64,000 bases of DNA from Gammaproteobacteria bacterium (GCA_004173475.1 SEBU01000003.1:124001-188000), one strand, 5' to 3'. Positions 9,891-20,105 are shown, counted from the stretch's first letter. Numbers and translations: made by a program. The notes: a model not told the origin generated them from the letters alone.

Positions 9891-10514
9891 TTAGGGTTGA
9901 AAACGTACGACCATGGATTTTATTTTCATACGCTTATCCATTTCTTCTTTTACAGCGAGCGCCTGATTTTTATCTAACTTGGGGCCGATATAGACGCGGC
10001 TAATTGTGTTTCCATTAGTGGTTGTAGTGCGCACATAAGCTTTTTGCCCATCAGCTTGCAGATCATCGCGTAATTTATTGGCAGCTTCTTTAGTAGCAAA
10101 ACTTCCTACTTGAACCACCCAGGCCTCGGGCAAGCCTTGGTTATTTAAGGGCATTGCAGGTACAGATGACGCTTGCGTTCCTGCCGCAGCTTTCGCCGAA
10201 GCTGACGAATTTTTTATCGCGGCTGAACTCGTAGCCGCCGAATTCGTCGTTGCAACATTTACATCAACCGGAGTTTGGCTCGGTTCAGTCTCCGCAGGCG
10301 CAAACATTGTCTCGGGTGAGGGAGCCGGCTCAATATCAGGCACCGGTTGAGGTGGCTTAAATTCTTCGGCAATCAATTTTGGCGGCGCAGGAATCTGCGA
10401 CTTGGTGTTAACTTGATAATCTTTTTTTTCTTTAAAAAAGCTTGGAAGCAACAACACGGCGACCGCAGCAAGCACTGCTGCACCAATCAACCGATGTTTT
10501 AATGTGTATCTCAC
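9891..10514 (-). CDS. SPOR-domain cell-division protein, DedD-like
   Basis: A 207-aa bitopic membrane protein. A short cytoplasmic N-terminus and one transmembrane helix (LIGAAVLAAVAVLLLPSFF) are followed by a Pro/Ala/Ser-rich periplasmic linker and a C-terminal SPOR domain from about residue 128 (AWVVQVGSFATKEAANKLRDD ... SRVYIGP). SPOR domains bind denuded septal peptidoglycan, so a septal role is expected. The GTG start overlaps the folC stop (GTGA), indicating translational coupling. Position between folC and cvpA matches dedD. Confidence 0.9.
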   Translation of the reverse strand: MRYTLKHRLIGAAVLAAVAVLLLPSFFKEKKDYQVNTKSQIPAPPKLIAEEFKPPQPVPDIEPAPSPETMFAPAETEPSQTPVDVNVATTNSAATSSAAIKNSSASAKAAAGTQASSVPAMPLNNQGLPEAWVVQVGSFATKEAANKLRDDLQADGQKAYVRTTTTNGNTISRVYIGPKLDKNQALAVKEEMDKRMKIKSMVVRFQP

Positions 10515-11800
10515 AAAATACCTCGTGAATCATGCGATTCGGCTTGTAAATAATCCAAAGCGGCAGCAACTGTAAAAAATGATCCGAATACCAAAATGCG
10601 GTCTTGCGATTGGGACTCGCTGGTGGCAGTTTCTATTAATAAGTTTATAGCACCGTAGCAAGAAACTTCCGCATCTAAAGACAACAAATCTTGTGTTAAT
10701 GCTGCAATCGTCGCGGCACGAGGAACGTTTTTTAAATCCAGTAACAACCATTGATCAACCAGTGGCGTGAGATTTGCCAAGCTTGCAACCCGATCTTTAT
10801 CACTCATCATGGCAACTATCGCAAATGTCCTTCCGGTTACAGGATCGGCTTTTAATCGCTTTGATAAATATTCTGTCGCTGCAGGGTTGTGGGCAACATC
10901 TAAAATAAACTCACGCCCTTTATAAACAACTTTCTGAAAACGCCCAGCCAAATGGATGTTTAATAATGTGGCTTCAATACGTTGAGCGCTTAACTCTATG
11001 TTGAAGAGCTGAAGTACTTGAATAGCTGCAGCCAGACTTGGTAGCGGAAGGTGCGGTGCCCGCATGCCCGGTAAACTCACTACCTTTTCTTGCGCGTTCT
11101 TTCCTTGCCATTCCCACACGCTAGCCTGTTGATGAAACGAAAAATCGCGACCAATAAAGTAGCTCTTGGTATTTAATGCTTCGGCAATATCCAAAATAGT
11201 TTGAGGAGGATGTGTATCAGCGCAAACAAACAGTTGTTGTTTGCGCAAAATACCTGCTTTCTCACGACCAATAACCTCGCGGTTATCGCCGAGCCACTCT
11301 TGGTGATCTATGGCAATTGATGTAATAACTGCAACATCGGCGTCAATAATATTAACAGCGTCAAGCCGGCCGCCAAGACCAACTTCAAGCACCATAAAAT
11401 CGACATTTTGCTGCTTAAAGATAACTAAGGCCGCCAAGGTGCCGTATTCAAAATATGTCAAACTAATTTCTGCAGCTGCAGAAAAAATTTCTTCAAACGC
11501 GGCACAAATTATTTCTTCTTCAACCGGTTTCCCGTTAATTTGAATTCGCTCAGCGTAGTGCAACAAATGAGGTGATGTGTAGGTACCTACTGAAAAATTT
11601 GCAGCTCGCAACAAACCCGCTGTAGCAGTAACGCATGAACCTTTACCGTTAGTACCCGCGACCGTAATGACCTTCGCTTTTGGGCTTAGCAAATCCAGAC
11701 GTGATGCAACGAGGCGAATGCGATCTAAACCTAAATCGATTTCTTTGGGATGGCTTTGTTCAAGCCATCCCAACCACGCGGACAGGGACGAAAATTTCAT
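10511..11800 (-). CDS. folC: Bifunctional dihydrofolate/folylpolyglutamate synthase
   Basis: 429-aa Mur-ligase-family enzyme that adds glutamate to dihydropteroate and to folates. The P-loop TGTNGKGSC, the LEVGLGGRLDAVN motif and the C-terminal ligase motif DVAHNPAA are present. The four-base overlap with the downstream SPOR gene and ten-base spacing to accD make an accD-folC-SPOR-cvpA-purF transcription unit likely. Confidence 0.97.
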   Translation of the reverse strand: MKFSSLSAWLGWLEQSHPKEIDLGLDRIRLVASRLDLLSPKAKVITVAGTNGKGSCVTATAGLLRAANFSVGTYTSPHLLHYAERIQINGKPVEEEIICAAFEEIFSAAAEISLTYFEYGTLAALVIFKQQNVDFMVLEVGLGGRLDAVNIIDADVAVITSIAIDHQEWLGDNREVIGREKAGILRKQQLFVCADTHPPQTILDIAEALNTKSYFIGRDFSFHQQASVWEWQGKNAQEKVVSLPGMRAPHLPLPSLAAAIQVLQLFNIELSAQRIEATLLNIHLAGRFQKVVYKGREFILDVAHNPAATEYLSKRLKADPVTGRTFAIVAMMSDKDRVASLANLTPLVDQWLLLDLKNVPRAATIAALTQDLLSLDAEVSCYGAINLLIETATSESQSQDRILVFGSFFTVAAALDYLQAESHDSRGIL

Positions 11801-11809
11801 GAATGGAAA

Positions 11810-12676
11810 TTAATTCAGCGTAGGACGGTTAGTAAATTTGGCGAGGAGAGAGGCAAGTTTATCGCGCATATCGCGACGATGAATAATCAAATCAATCGCG
11901 CCGTGGTCAAGCAAAAACTCTGCTCGCTGAAAACCTTTCGGCAATTTTTGACGGATCGTCTGTTCGATAATTCCGGGGCCAGCAAAACCTGCACGTGAAC
12001 CCGGCTCGGCGATATTGAGATCACCCAAAAGTGCGAGACTTGCAGAAACACCCCCATACACCGGGTCAGTCATTACCGAAATGTAAGGTGTGCCTTGCAT
12101 TTTTAACCGCTCAATAACGGCAGAAGTTTTCGCCATTTGCATTAACGAAATAAGCGCTTCTTGCATACGCGCTCCACCGGTTGCAGAAAAACACACCAGC
12201 GGAATATTTTCTTTCAGTGCGAGACTGGCCGCACGAGTAAATTTTTCACCGACCACGTAACCCATAGAGCCACCGTGGAATTTAAATTCGAAAGCAACCG
12301 CAACAATCGGCATACCTTTCAATTCACCGCGCATTGCTACTAAAGCATCTTTTTCGCCAGTTTCTTTTTGTGCTGCCGTTAAACGATCTTTATATTTTTT
12401 GATATCTTTAAATTTCAATCGATCAATAGGTACAACTTCGGTTGCCAGTTCCTGGCGATTTTGTGGATCGAGAAAAATATCCAAACGGGTTCGTGCGCCG
12501 ATACGCATGTGATGATCGCACTTGGGGCAAACATCCAAGGTTTTTTCTAATTCGGGTTTGTATAAAACAGCATCGCATTTAACACACTTTTCCCAGAGAC
12601 CTTCTGGAACTTTATTGGAGCGTTTTGCTTCTGAGCGAGCAGCGACACCTGGAATAATTTTTTCTAACCAACTCAT
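11810..12676 (-). CDS. accD: Acetyl-CoA carboxylase carboxyltransferase subunit beta
   Basis: 288 aa. An N-terminal four-cysteine zinc ribbon (Cys31, Cys34, Cys50, Cys53) precedes the crotonase-like carboxyltransferase domain, with GGARMQEG-type motif as GGARMQEAL and the acetyl-CoA-binding [11 protein letters not shown] segment. It pairs with AccA, not in this window, to make malonyl-CoA. Located between folC and trpA, the usual gammaproteobacterial site. Confidence 0.98.
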   Translation of the reverse strand: MSWLEKIIPGVAARSEAKRSNKVPEGLWEKCVKCDAVLYKPELEKTLDVCPKCDHHMRIGARTRLDIFLDPQNRQELATEVVPIDRLKFKDIKKYKDRLTAAQKETGEKDALVAMRGELKGMPIVAVAFEFKFHGGSMGYVVGEKFTRAASLALKENIPLVCFSATGGARMQEALISLMQMAKTSAVIERLKMQGTPYISVMTDPVYGGVSASLALLGDLNIAEPGSRAGFAGPGIIEQTIRQKLPKGFQRAEFLLDHGAIDLIIHRRDMRDKLASLLAKFTNRPTLN

Positions 12677-12724
12677 TGTGAAATCTCTCTTTAAAGTTTT
12701 AGCGATGAATCAAAGCAACTATTA

Positions 12725-13534
12725 CTAAACTTCATCAATAGCCGCGCGAATCCCACTAATAATTTCGCCGACCGCCTTAGCAATTTCAGACGCTGGTTTA
12801 CCTTCAAGTGAACCCATTTTTTCAACTAAAACACTACCGATCACAACACCGCTGGCCAAACGCGCGACTGCTTTTGCCGTGTCTGGATCTTTAATCCCGA
12901 AACCCACACAAACAGGTAGATCCGTAAGTTTTCCGAATGCGGCAAGTTTGGATTTAACATCATCAACGTCGAGGTGGCCTGCGCCTGTTACGCCTTTTAA
13001 AGATACGTAATATAAGAATCCACTCGCATGTTCAGCTATTTTTTGCGCGCGTTCGACGGTCGTGGTTGGCGCCAACAAGAAAATATTGTCCAAACCTACT
13101 GCATCAAGCGCACCTTTTAAAACCACAACTTCTTCCGGCGGGAGATCGACTGTTAATAAACCATCCACACCTGCTTCGGCAGCGGCTTTGGCAAATTTTT
13201 CGTAACCGAAACGCTCGATAGGATTGGCATACCCCATTAACACAACAGGGGTTGTGTTATTGGTTTGGCGAAATTGTTTTACCAATTCCAAACTGCTGGT
13301 GAGACTGGTGTGATGCAACAAAGCGCGTTCGTGACCTTTTTGAATCACAGGGCCTTCTGCCATAGGATCGGAAAAAGGAACACCTAACTCAATGATATCG
13401 ACACCCTTGGCAACCATCTCATGCATGGTGGGCAAGCTAACTTCCGGTTGTGGATCGCCATTAACAATATAGGCAACTAATAATTTTTTACCTGCGCTTT
13501 TCGCATCGGCGACGCGTGCTTGAATACGACTCAT
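12725..13534 (-). CDS. trpA: Tryptophan synthase alpha chain
   Basis: 269-aa TIM-barrel enzyme that cleaves indole-3-glycerol phosphate. The catalytic Glu49 equivalent is in DIIELGVPFSDP and the phosphate-binding GFGIKDP loop is intact. The residue aligning with catalytic Asp60 (normally DPxADGP) is Glu, in DPMAEGPVIQ. The gene is 17 bases after trpB, so the two are co-transcribed. Confidence 0.97.
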   Translation of the reverse strand: MSRIQARVADAKSAGKKLLVAYIVNGDPQPEVSLPTMHEMVAKGVDIIELGVPFSDPMAEGPVIQKGHERALLHHTSLTSSLELVKQFRQTNNTTPVVLMGYANPIERFGYEKFAKAAAEAGVDGLLTVDLPPEEVVVLKGALDAVGLDNIFLLAPTTTVERAQKIAEHASGFLYYVSLKGVTGAGHLDVDDVKSKLAAFGKLTDLPVCVGFGIKDPDTAKAVARLASGVVIGSVLVEKMGSLEGKPASEIAKAVGEIISGIRAAIDEV

Positions 13535-13551
13535 TGTCTTTCTATCCCGGC

Positions 13552-14778
13552 CTAAATAGTGATGCCATCAAGGGCAGCAACCGTGTGAATGTCTTTATCA
13601 CCACGCCCTGAAAGGTTGATGATAATAATCTGATCTTTGCTCATTGTAGGCGCGAGCTTTTCCACATAGGCAACTGCGTGGCTCGATTCAAGCGCAGGCA
13701 TAATACCTTCGGTAAGCGTTAACTTACGGAAAGCCGCTAAAGCTTCATCATCATTAATAGCGACGTAATTTACGCGCCCGATATCTTTTAACCATGAATG
13801 CTCAGGACCAACGCCCGGGTAATCCAAACCTGCGGAGACCGAATGTGTTTCGATAATTTGACCGTTCTCATCTTCCATCAAATAGGTGCGGTTGCCATGC
13901 AATACGCCGGGAATACCTACGCTTAAAGGTGCGGCGTGTTTACCGGTTTCAATGCCCAAACCACCCGCTTCTACGCCATACATTTTTACGGATGTATCTG
14001 TGAGGAAAGGATGAAATAAACCAATCGCATTTGAACCGCCACCTACACAGGCAACCAAGGCGTCTGGTAATTTACCTGTCTGCGTTAAACATTGCTGACG
14101 CGCCTCGCGGCCAATAATGGATTGGAAGTCGCGCACTAGTTGCGGATATGGATGTGGACCTGCGGCAGTACCTATGATGTAAAAAGTATCATCAACATTA
14201 GTAGCCCAATCGCGCATAGCCTCGTTCATGGCATCCTTTAGTGTGCGCGAACCGGAGGTTACTGGGAACACTTCGGCGCCCAGCAATTTCATGCGGTACA
14301 CATTCAATGCTTGACGCTTGATGTCATCAGCACCCATGTAAACACGACATTTCAAACCTAAACGTGCGGCAACTGTTGCTGATGCCACGCCGTGTTGCCC
14401 GGCACCGGTTTCAGCAATGACGCGTGATTTACCGGTAAACTTTGCAAGTAAAGCTTGGCCAATTGTGTTGTTAACTTTGTGCGCGCCGGTGTGATTTAAA
14501 TCTTCACGCTTAAGAAAAATTTGCGCGCCGCCCAATTCGCGAGACCATCGCTCCGCAAAATATAGAGGAGAAGGACGACCGACGTAATGCGCCATGTCTT
14601 TGTCGAATTCCGCTTGAAAAGACGGATCATCTTTCAGGCTATAATAAATTGACTCAAGCTCATCCAAAGCGTGAATAAGGGTTTCTGACACAAAACGCCC
14701 ACCGTAAGGACCGAAGTGACCTTCAGCGTTAGGGAACTTTTTATAGTCAATAGCGGAATACTGCTTGGTATCACTCAC
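13552..14778 (-). CDS. trpB: Tryptophan synthase beta chain
   Basis: 408-aa PLP enzyme condensing indole and serine. The PLP lysine is in [12 protein letters not shown] and the phosphate-binding glycine loop is [10 protein letters not shown]. The family N-terminus [15 protein letters not shown] is present. The start is a GTG at 14778 with AGGTG upstream; no ATG precedes the conserved region. Part of a trpF-trpB-trpA run, with trpE/G/D/C elsewhere. Confidence 0.98.
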   Translation of the reverse strand: MSDTKQYSAIDYKKFPNAEGHFGPYGGRFVSETLIHALDELESIYYSLKDDPSFQAEFDKDMAHYVGRPSPLYFAERWSRELGGAQIFLKREDLNHTGAHKVNNTIGQALLAKFTGKSRVIAETGAGQHGVASATVAARLGLKCRVYMGADDIKRQALNVYRMKLLGAEVFPVTSGSRTLKDAMNEAMRDWATNVDDTFYIIGTAAGPHPYPQLVRDFQSIIGREARQQCLTQTGKLPDALVACVGGGSNAIGLFHPFLTDTSVKMYGVEAGGLGIETGKHAAPLSVGIPGVLHGNRTYLMEDENGQIIETHSVSAGLDYPGVGPEHSWLKDIGRVNYVAINDDEALAAFRKLTLTEGIMPALESSHAVAYVEKLAPTMSKDQIIIINLSGRGDKDIHTVAALDGITI

Positions 14779-14827
14779 TGCGTTATCACCTATTCAGTTT
14801 TCAATTATAATTTCGGTTAGCAATTGC

Positions 14828-15448
14828 TCAGGCATGTCTGGCATTGACAATGAATTGCGCAACTTTGCGCGGATCTTTTTGGCCGGGGCTGGATTCTACA
14901 CCACCACTAACATCAACCCCATAGACGTGAGTTGATTCAATTGCTGAAGCTATATTTTCGGGTGTAAGACCGCCAGCTAAAACAATCGGTCGCGCGGACT
15001 CATTAGGAACACGTCCCCAGTCGAAAGTTTCGCCAGTTCCGCCAGGAACTCCCGCACGATATGCATCTAACAAAATTGCTGATGCACTTAAATATTTATT
15101 TATTTCCTGAGCGACATCCAATTCCGGTTTCATTCGAATTGCTTTCATGTAGGGGCGCTGGAATTTCTCACAAAACTCGCGCGCCTCATTACCATGAAAT
15201 TGCAAAACATGAAGCGAAACATTTGCTAAAACGTCGCGAATGTAGCTTTCATCAGCATCAACAAAAAGCCCTACAACGGTGATGAACGGGCCGACAGATG
15301 CTGCGATCGCTCGAGCTTGTTCAATAGAAACTGCGCGTGGACTATGCCCATAAAAAACCAAACCTATAGCGTCAGCGCCCGCGTCTAATGCTGATTGAGC
15401 ATCGGCAATCGATGTTATTCCACAGATTTTTACACGAATTGCAGTCAC
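14828..15448 (-). CDS. trpF: Phosphoribosylanthranilate isomerase
   Basis: TIM-barrel isomerase of tryptophan synthesis. VKICGIT at the N-terminus carries the catalytic Cys, and VDVSGGVESSPG is the C-terminal phosphate loop with the catalytic Asp earlier (LLDAYRAGVPGGTG). The longest frame opens at a TTG (15490), but the GTG at 15448 gives MTAIRVKICG, the standard TrpF start, and has GGAG eleven bases upstream. That makes 206 aa, the usual family length. Confidence 0.95.
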   Translation of the reverse strand: MTAIRVKICGITSIADAQSALDAGADAIGLVFYGHSPRAVSIEQARAIAASVGPFITVVGLFVDADESYIRDVLANVSLHVLQFHGNEAREFCEKFQRPYMKAIRMKPELDVAQEINKYLSASAILLDAYRAGVPGGTGETFDWGRVPNESARPIVLAGGLTPENIASAIESTHVYGVDVSGGVESSPGQKDPRKVAQFIVNARHA

Positions 15449-15582
15449 TAGCTGATCAGCTCCAGCAAAAATAGATGTTAATGATTTCAAATTTAGGCGG
15501 CGATGGTATCAGACTTCTCTCGCAAATGCCGCAATTGACGATTACTAGCGCCAAACTCCCGACATCAGGAATTAGCAATCAC

Positions 15583-16485
15583 CTAACAAAGTTCAGCTGC
15601 AAAACCGCCAACTGGCTCTGGCAAAAATAAAGGGCCAGGTAAGCTTTTGGGAAGACTAAAATGCGCAGGAAAATCAACCGACACTAGATAAAGCCCATAG
15701 GGCTTAGCCGTTACCCCGGCAGCGCTACGATTCTTCGCCGCTAAAATGTCACCAACCCAATCCGGCGATTTATCACCCGATCCGACCGCCAGTAAAACAC
15801 CAACTATATTACGTACCATGTGATGAAGGAACGCGTTTGCCTGAACCTCTAATACGATCAAATCTCCACGGCGGACTAAATGTAAATAAAAAATTTCACG
15901 CACCGGACTCTTTGCCTGACATTGGGTCGCGCGGAAGGATGTAAAGTCATGTCGTCCAACTAGCCAGGCGGCCGCTTCACGCATTTTTTCCAAGTTTAAA
16001 GGTCGTGAAGACCAGGTAATCTGATCATGCAGAAGCGCAGGTGAGGTTTTAGCGTCAGATATCAGGTAACGATACGTGCGATTAAGCGCACTAAAACGGG
16101 CGTGAAACTGCGGAGGTACATCCACTGCCCACTTCACACCCACCATATTGGGTAAATGTGGACGCGTACCCATTACCCACGCCTTAAGTGGTCGCTTGGC
16201 GAGAGTATCGAAATGGACGACCTGATTTGTAGCATGAACACCGGCATCGGTGCGTCCAGCGCAGACCAACGTAATAGGTTCATCCGCTACTTTTGACAAC
16301 GCCTTTTCCAGCGCCTGCTGAACAGTTTTTACACCGTTAGGCTGAGTCTGGAAGCCACGGAAATCCGTTCCTTGATATTCAATAGCGAGCGCCACGCGCT
16401 GCATACCTTCAGGCCAGACGGTGTCGCCAAGTACCTCACCATTACGGGTATAAACTTTTGATGTAGGAGTAAAATTTTCGCTCAT
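15583..16485 (-). CDS. truA: tRNA pseudouridine(38-40) synthase
   Basis: Pseudouridylates the anticodon stem-loop of many tRNAs. The catalytic Asp is in CAGRTDAGVHA, and FLHHMVRNIVG is the second family motif. An upstream ATG at 16521 sits inside the hairpin that follows fimV, so the ATG at 16485 (MSENFTPTSKVY, with AGGG six bases upstream) is more credible, giving 301 aa. That is slightly longer than E. coli TruA because of N- and C-terminal extensions. The truA-fimV-asd order is conserved in Pseudomonas relatives. Confidence 0.95.
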   Translation of the reverse strand: MSENFTPTSKVYTRNGEVLGDTVWPEGMQRVALAIEYQGTDFRGFQTQPNGVKTVQQALEKALSKVADEPITLVCAGRTDAGVHATNQVVHFDTLAKRPLKAWVMGTRPHLPNMVGVKWAVDVPPQFHARFSALNRTYRYLISDAKTSPALLHDQITWSSRPLNLEKMREAAAWLVGRHDFTSFRATQCQAKSPVREIFYLHLVRRGDLIVLEVQANAFLHHMVRNIVGVLLAVGSGDKSPDWVGDILAAKNRSAAGVTAKPYGLYLVSVDFPAHFSLPKSLPGPLFLPEPVGGFAAELC

Positions 16486-16501
16486 AAAAACCCTGGAACC
16501 A

Positions 16502-16541
16502 GAAACAACAAAGCCTTGCATAGGTCATATGCAAGGCTTTG
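16502..16541 (-). terminator. Hairpin after fimV, terminator or attenuator before truA
   Basis: A 13-bp perfect stem (16509-16521 with 16529-16541, arm CAAAGCCTTGCAT on the minus strand) with a 7-base loop follows the fimV stop by 17 bases. The downstream T tract is interrupted (TTGTTTC), so termination may be partial. It lies only 16 bases before the truA start. Confidence 0.7.
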
Positions 16542-16557
16542 AGTGGTGCTGTGACTA

Positions 16558-19500
16558 TCAGGCGTCGATACGATTTAGCAAATCTGCTGCTTCTCGACGC
16601 TGTTGATCATTACCTTCATGCGCAACTTCCGCCAGAATATCACGAGCACCTTCACTATCACCCATGTCGATATAGGCGCGTGCCAAATCGAGCTTAGTGG
16701 CAGCTTCATCAGCATCGGCCATGAAATCCAGCTCCGCATCCAGATCGTCCTCAGACAAATCAGGATCATTAGCCAAGCTTTCAGCAGAGAAATCAGATAA
16801 GGCTTGCTCAAAAAGATCGTCCTCTGCAGCCTCCTCCGTCGCTGGCTCATCAAACTTGAACTCTTCTTCTGATACTGAGCCAACTTCCGCTGGCCCCTCA
16901 GCAGCATGAAGCTCATCCAATTCAGCAAACGTAAGATCATCTTCAATGATTGCCGACTCATCATCCATATTTTCATCCGACAACTCAACGTCGAGATCAT
17001 GTAAATGAGCCTGCTCTTCTGCTAAAGGAGCGTCAATATCGAAGTCGTCTTCAACACTGAGGTCGTCTTTGGCTGTGAGTTCGGTAATTTCAGTTTCCGA
17101 CTCTTCCCAATTAAATTCAGTATCATCTAGATCGGTTTCAACGGAGTCGTCAAGTTCAACCAAACCTTCATCTAACTCAGAATCTGTATCGACATTATCC
17201 AGAGATTCAAGCTCTTCAAACGTTAGATTCTCATCCAAATCCAATTCGTCATCGAGTGAATCGCCTGAAACTTTCGCGGGTTCGTCATCCAACTGATCCA
17301 GCTCAGCGTCATAGCTCTCCATTTCGCTATCGAGAGCAGCTAGATCCAGCTTGTTAACATCTACCTCAAAATCAAAGTCATCCGCGTCAGCATCGGGTTT
17401 AACGATGCCCGCTTGCTCTGAGTGAGGAGTCTCCAACTCGTTAAAGTCGAAGCTAAACTCTTCCTCGTCATCAGACTCGGCTTCAAGATTATCAGGTAAC
17501 TCATGCTCTTCAAGATCATCCAGAGCAAGCGATATTTCCGACAAATCCTCTGGAGTAGATGCTTTTTCTGCCGACTCATCCAGATCGAAATCCAAGAGGA
17601 ATTCGTCATTCGGCGCTGATGGTTTTTCACCGTTGGGCGCGTCATTAAAATCCATACCGTAATTAGTATCGCTAGATTTTAAGTCGCCATCATTTTCAAG
17701 TTCGAAATCAAAATTCAGATCGTGATCATCTAACTCAGCGGCAACTTCCTCGTGGGAAACCTCATCATCAAGATTAAAATCTTCACCGAAAGCGAGTGGT
17801 TCCTCAGCGATATCGTCGTGATTTTCCTGCACTTCCTGAGCGCCAGTAAATTCACCAGCACCTGGAATGTTAGCGCGCAACTCTTTTGCACGACTTAACG
17901 CGAAACCTGTCGCCAAAGGCAAAATCGCAGCGTAATGCTCATCAAACGAAAAAAGATTCCTAGTTTGGGAATAAACTTCCAGCAACTTCAAACGGATTTC
18001 TGTGGAAGATGGATCTTTGGCCAAGCCGTTAAGCAGCATTTCCTCTGCCTGATCATACTTGCCATAGGCAATATAAATATCCGCCTCACCGACCACATCA
18101 CCCGTTTCAGCAACTGCCGTTGTATCTTCGTCGAACAACGATAATTCTTCAGACGCAGTATCGGAGTGAACATCTTCTTCGTGGGTTTGATTAAAGTTGT
18201 CAAAATTAGGTTCTGATGCAAACAAATCATCCGTACTTTGATTGCGTTGAGCTTCCTCGGCTTCAGATTTGCGTCGACGTATAACGACAAATGCGATAGC
18301 AGCGAGCAAGGCTAAAGCAGCCAAGCCTACATACAGAATGTTATCAAGCAGTTGATCAACAATGGATTTTTCAGGCGCTGATTTCGGTGCAGTTTTAGCG
18401 GCAGGTTTCACTGCAGGCTTTTTGGCGGCAGCTGAAGACGCTAGCACGGCAGGCGCAACATCCGGAACCGGAGCAACTGAAGAGGCCGAGTCTGTTACAG
18501 CTGGTGGTGGGACAGCAACAGCTGGCTCGCTAGCTTTTGCTGTATCCGTAGGTGCAACGTTATCCGTGGGTTTTTCAGGCTCTTTAGCCGAATTTAATTG
18601 CAAGGCACGCAGCTTTTCGTTGCTTACATCAACCAAGCGTTGCATGGTTTTGACTTGATCTTCAAGATCGCGTACACGTGACGACAACTCGGTTTTTTCA
18701 GATTTGGCTTTTTCCAGCTCTTCAAGAGTTGCCGCCAATTCAGATTCAAGAGCCTTGCCAGAACCTTTATTTGCTCCACTACCTTGGCCACTTGCAGCTT
18801 TATCTTTTGAGGTTGGCGCTTCTAATTTAACGCGCCCAGCAGTAGCTTCGGATTTAGTTTGTTCGCTTGGGGTGCGACGCGAAGCATCAAGCTGCGCGCC
18901 CAAACCAGCATTACCGGTTTCTGACCATTCCGCAACTTGGCTATTAAACTGTCGAACGGCTTCAGACTGGCTAATACTGCTAATTTCGCTCGCGTCAGGT
19001 ACACGTAACACCTGACCTTTTTTAAGTAAATTAATATTCCCGCGAATAAATGCATCAGGATTTAAACGCTGCAATGCCAACATGGTTTGATGTACATTCG
19101 CACTCGAATCTGGGCGAACAGCGAGTGCAATATCCCACAACGTATCCTTACCACCTACAGGACCGTAGGTGCCGGCAGCAGCTTTAGACTTTTTTGCAGG
19201 CTGATCCTGCTCTGCAATAATGTCGGGCTTTTCTTCTGCTGAAGCTGCATCCACCGCAGCCTGCACTTCATCGGCAAGTGCTTTTGACGCGCGATCAGAT
19301 TTTTGAGAAGAGCTGGGGGCCGCTTGAACAACACTAGGAGGCTTGTCATCAAACGTCGGCAAATCCATTAGAAGCGTGTACTCACGCAATAAACGGCCGG
19401 ACGTCCATTTAGCTTCGATTAAAAAATTCAGGAAAGGCTCGCGAACCGGGTTGGTCGAGGTAATACGGACTACCGGACCGCCAGGATTATCTAATGCGAC

Positions 19501-19749
19501 TTCAAACTTGAGTTCATTGTAGAAATGAACAAAATCTAAACCATTCCTTTCAAAGTCATTTGCAGACCCAAGAGAAACAATAATTTGCTCAGGTGATAAG
19601 CCTTTAGTATCCAACAACTGGACTTCGGCGCTGAGCGGCTGATTGAGAGTCGATTTTAACCTAACCTCACCCAGCCCTAGTGCGCTGGCAAAATTCGACA
19701 GAGCAAGAGAAGCGAATCCACAGGCTAATACCAATTTACGAAGATGCAT
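16558..19749 (-). CDS. fimV: FimV-like LysM protein of the polar/type IV pilus hub
   Basis: A 1063-aa inner-membrane protein with FimV architecture. A signal peptide (residues 1-23) is followed by a conserved N-terminal domain beginning LGLGEVRLKSTLNQPL. A LysM peptidoglycan-binding motif spans about 195-250 (KDTLWDIALAVRP). A predicted coiled coil lies at 333-383, an Ala/Pro-rich stretch next, then one transmembrane helix at 470-491. The cytoplasmic part has TPR-like sequence (ADIYIAYGKYDQAEEML), a very acidic Asp/Glu tract from about 620 to 1010, and the C-terminal FimV domain (LDLARAYIDMGDSEGARDI). In Pseudomonas FimV organises pole proteins and type IV pilus function. Confidence 0.93.
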   Translation of the reverse strand: MHLRKLVLACGFASLALSNFASALGLGEVRLKSTLNQPLSAEVQLLDTKGLSPEQIIVSLGSANDFERNGLDFVHFYNELKFEVALDNPGGPVVRITSTNPVREPFLNFLIEAKWTSGRLLREYTLLMDLPTFDDKPPSVVQAAPSSSQKSDRASKALADEVQAAVDAASAEEKPDIIAEQDQPAKKSKAAAGTYGPVGGKDTLWDIALAVRPDSSANVHQTMLALQRLNPDAFIRGNINLLKKGQVLRVPDASEISSISQSEAVRQFNSQVAEWSETGNAGLGAQLDASRRTPSEQTKSEATAGRVKLEAPTSKDKAASGQGSGANKGSGKALESELAATLEELEKAKSEKTELSSRVRDLEDQVKTMQRLVDVSNEKLRALQLNSAKEPEKPTDNVAPTDTAKASEPAVAVPPPAVTDSASSVAPVPDVAPAVLASSAAAKKPAVKPAAKTAPKSAPEKSIVDQLLDNILYVGLAALALLAAIAFVVIRRRKSEAEEAQRNQSTDDLFASEPNFDNFNQTHEEDVHSDTASEELSLFDEDTTAVAETGDVVGEADIYIAYGKYDQAEEMLLNGLAKDPSSTEIRLKLLEVYSQTRNLFSFDEHYAAILPLATGFALSRAKELRANIPGAGEFTGAQEVQENHDDIAEEPLAFGEDFNLDDEVSHEEVAAELDDHDLNFDFELENDGDLKSSDTNYGMDFNDAPNGEKPSAPNDEFLLDFDLDESAEKASTPEDLSEISLALDDLEEHELPDNLEAESDDEEEFSFDFNELETPHSEQAGIVKPDADADDFDFEVDVNKLDLAALDSEMESYDAELDQLDDEPAKVSGDSLDDELDLDENLTFEELESLDNVDTDSELDEGLVELDDSVETDLDDTEFNWEESETEITELTAKDDLSVEDDFDIDAPLAEEQAHLHDLDVELSDENMDDESAIIEDDLTFAELDELHAAEGPAEVGSVSEEEFKFDEPATEEAAEDDLFEQALSDFSAESLANDPDLSEDDLDAELDFMADADEAATKLDLARAYIDMGDSEGARDILAEVAHEGNDQQRREAADLLNRIDA

Positions 19750-20039
19750 AGGGTGATCCTTTATTATCTCCCGAGTGAAGACCTAATTATGATTCTGGCA
19801 ACTAGCGGCAGAAAAGATGCATTAAGATCCAGACTGGATGTTGTACGCGGTAAAGCAAACCTCGAATAAATATTCACAATCTGTCGTAAGTATTCATTAT
19901 AAATAGCTTTTTATCAACACTTGAGCACAATTTGTAGCTCAGAGCAAAGTACTTTTTACACATTTTTTGGCGCCTTTGGGTAAAAAAGTACGATTTCAGC
20001 CTATCTATTAAGACGACAACAACAGAAACCTGCTGCGTA
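19750..20039. other. Intergenic region upstream of fimV
   Basis: AT-rich stretch between the asd terminator and fimV that should hold the fimV promoter. A 60-codon minus-strand frame crosses it but also crosses the asd terminator and has no SD, so I do not call it. Confidence 0.5.
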
Positions 20040-20077
20040 AAATAAAAAACCCCCAATAATCGCGAGATTACTGAGGG
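20040..20077 (-). terminator. Rho-independent terminator of asd
   Basis: On the minus strand a 12-bp stem (CCCTCAGTAATC with GATTATTGGGGG, including G-U pairs) with a TCGC loop is followed by TTTTTTATT. Confidence 0.85.
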
Positions 20078-20105
20078 TACTTAAAGCAATTCTTTAAGTG
20101 GACGA

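Noticed and set aside
17069-17296. 75-codon Ser-rich plus-strand frame
   Set aside because: Antisense of the Asp/Glu-rich region of FimV; composition follows from the complementary codons.
18362-18658. 98-codon plus-strand frame rich in Ala and Gly
   Set aside because: Antisense shadow of the Ala/Pro-rich linker of FimV, no SD.
19874-20056. 60-codon minus-strand frame between asd and fimV
   Set aside because: Runs through the asd terminator and lacks an SD.
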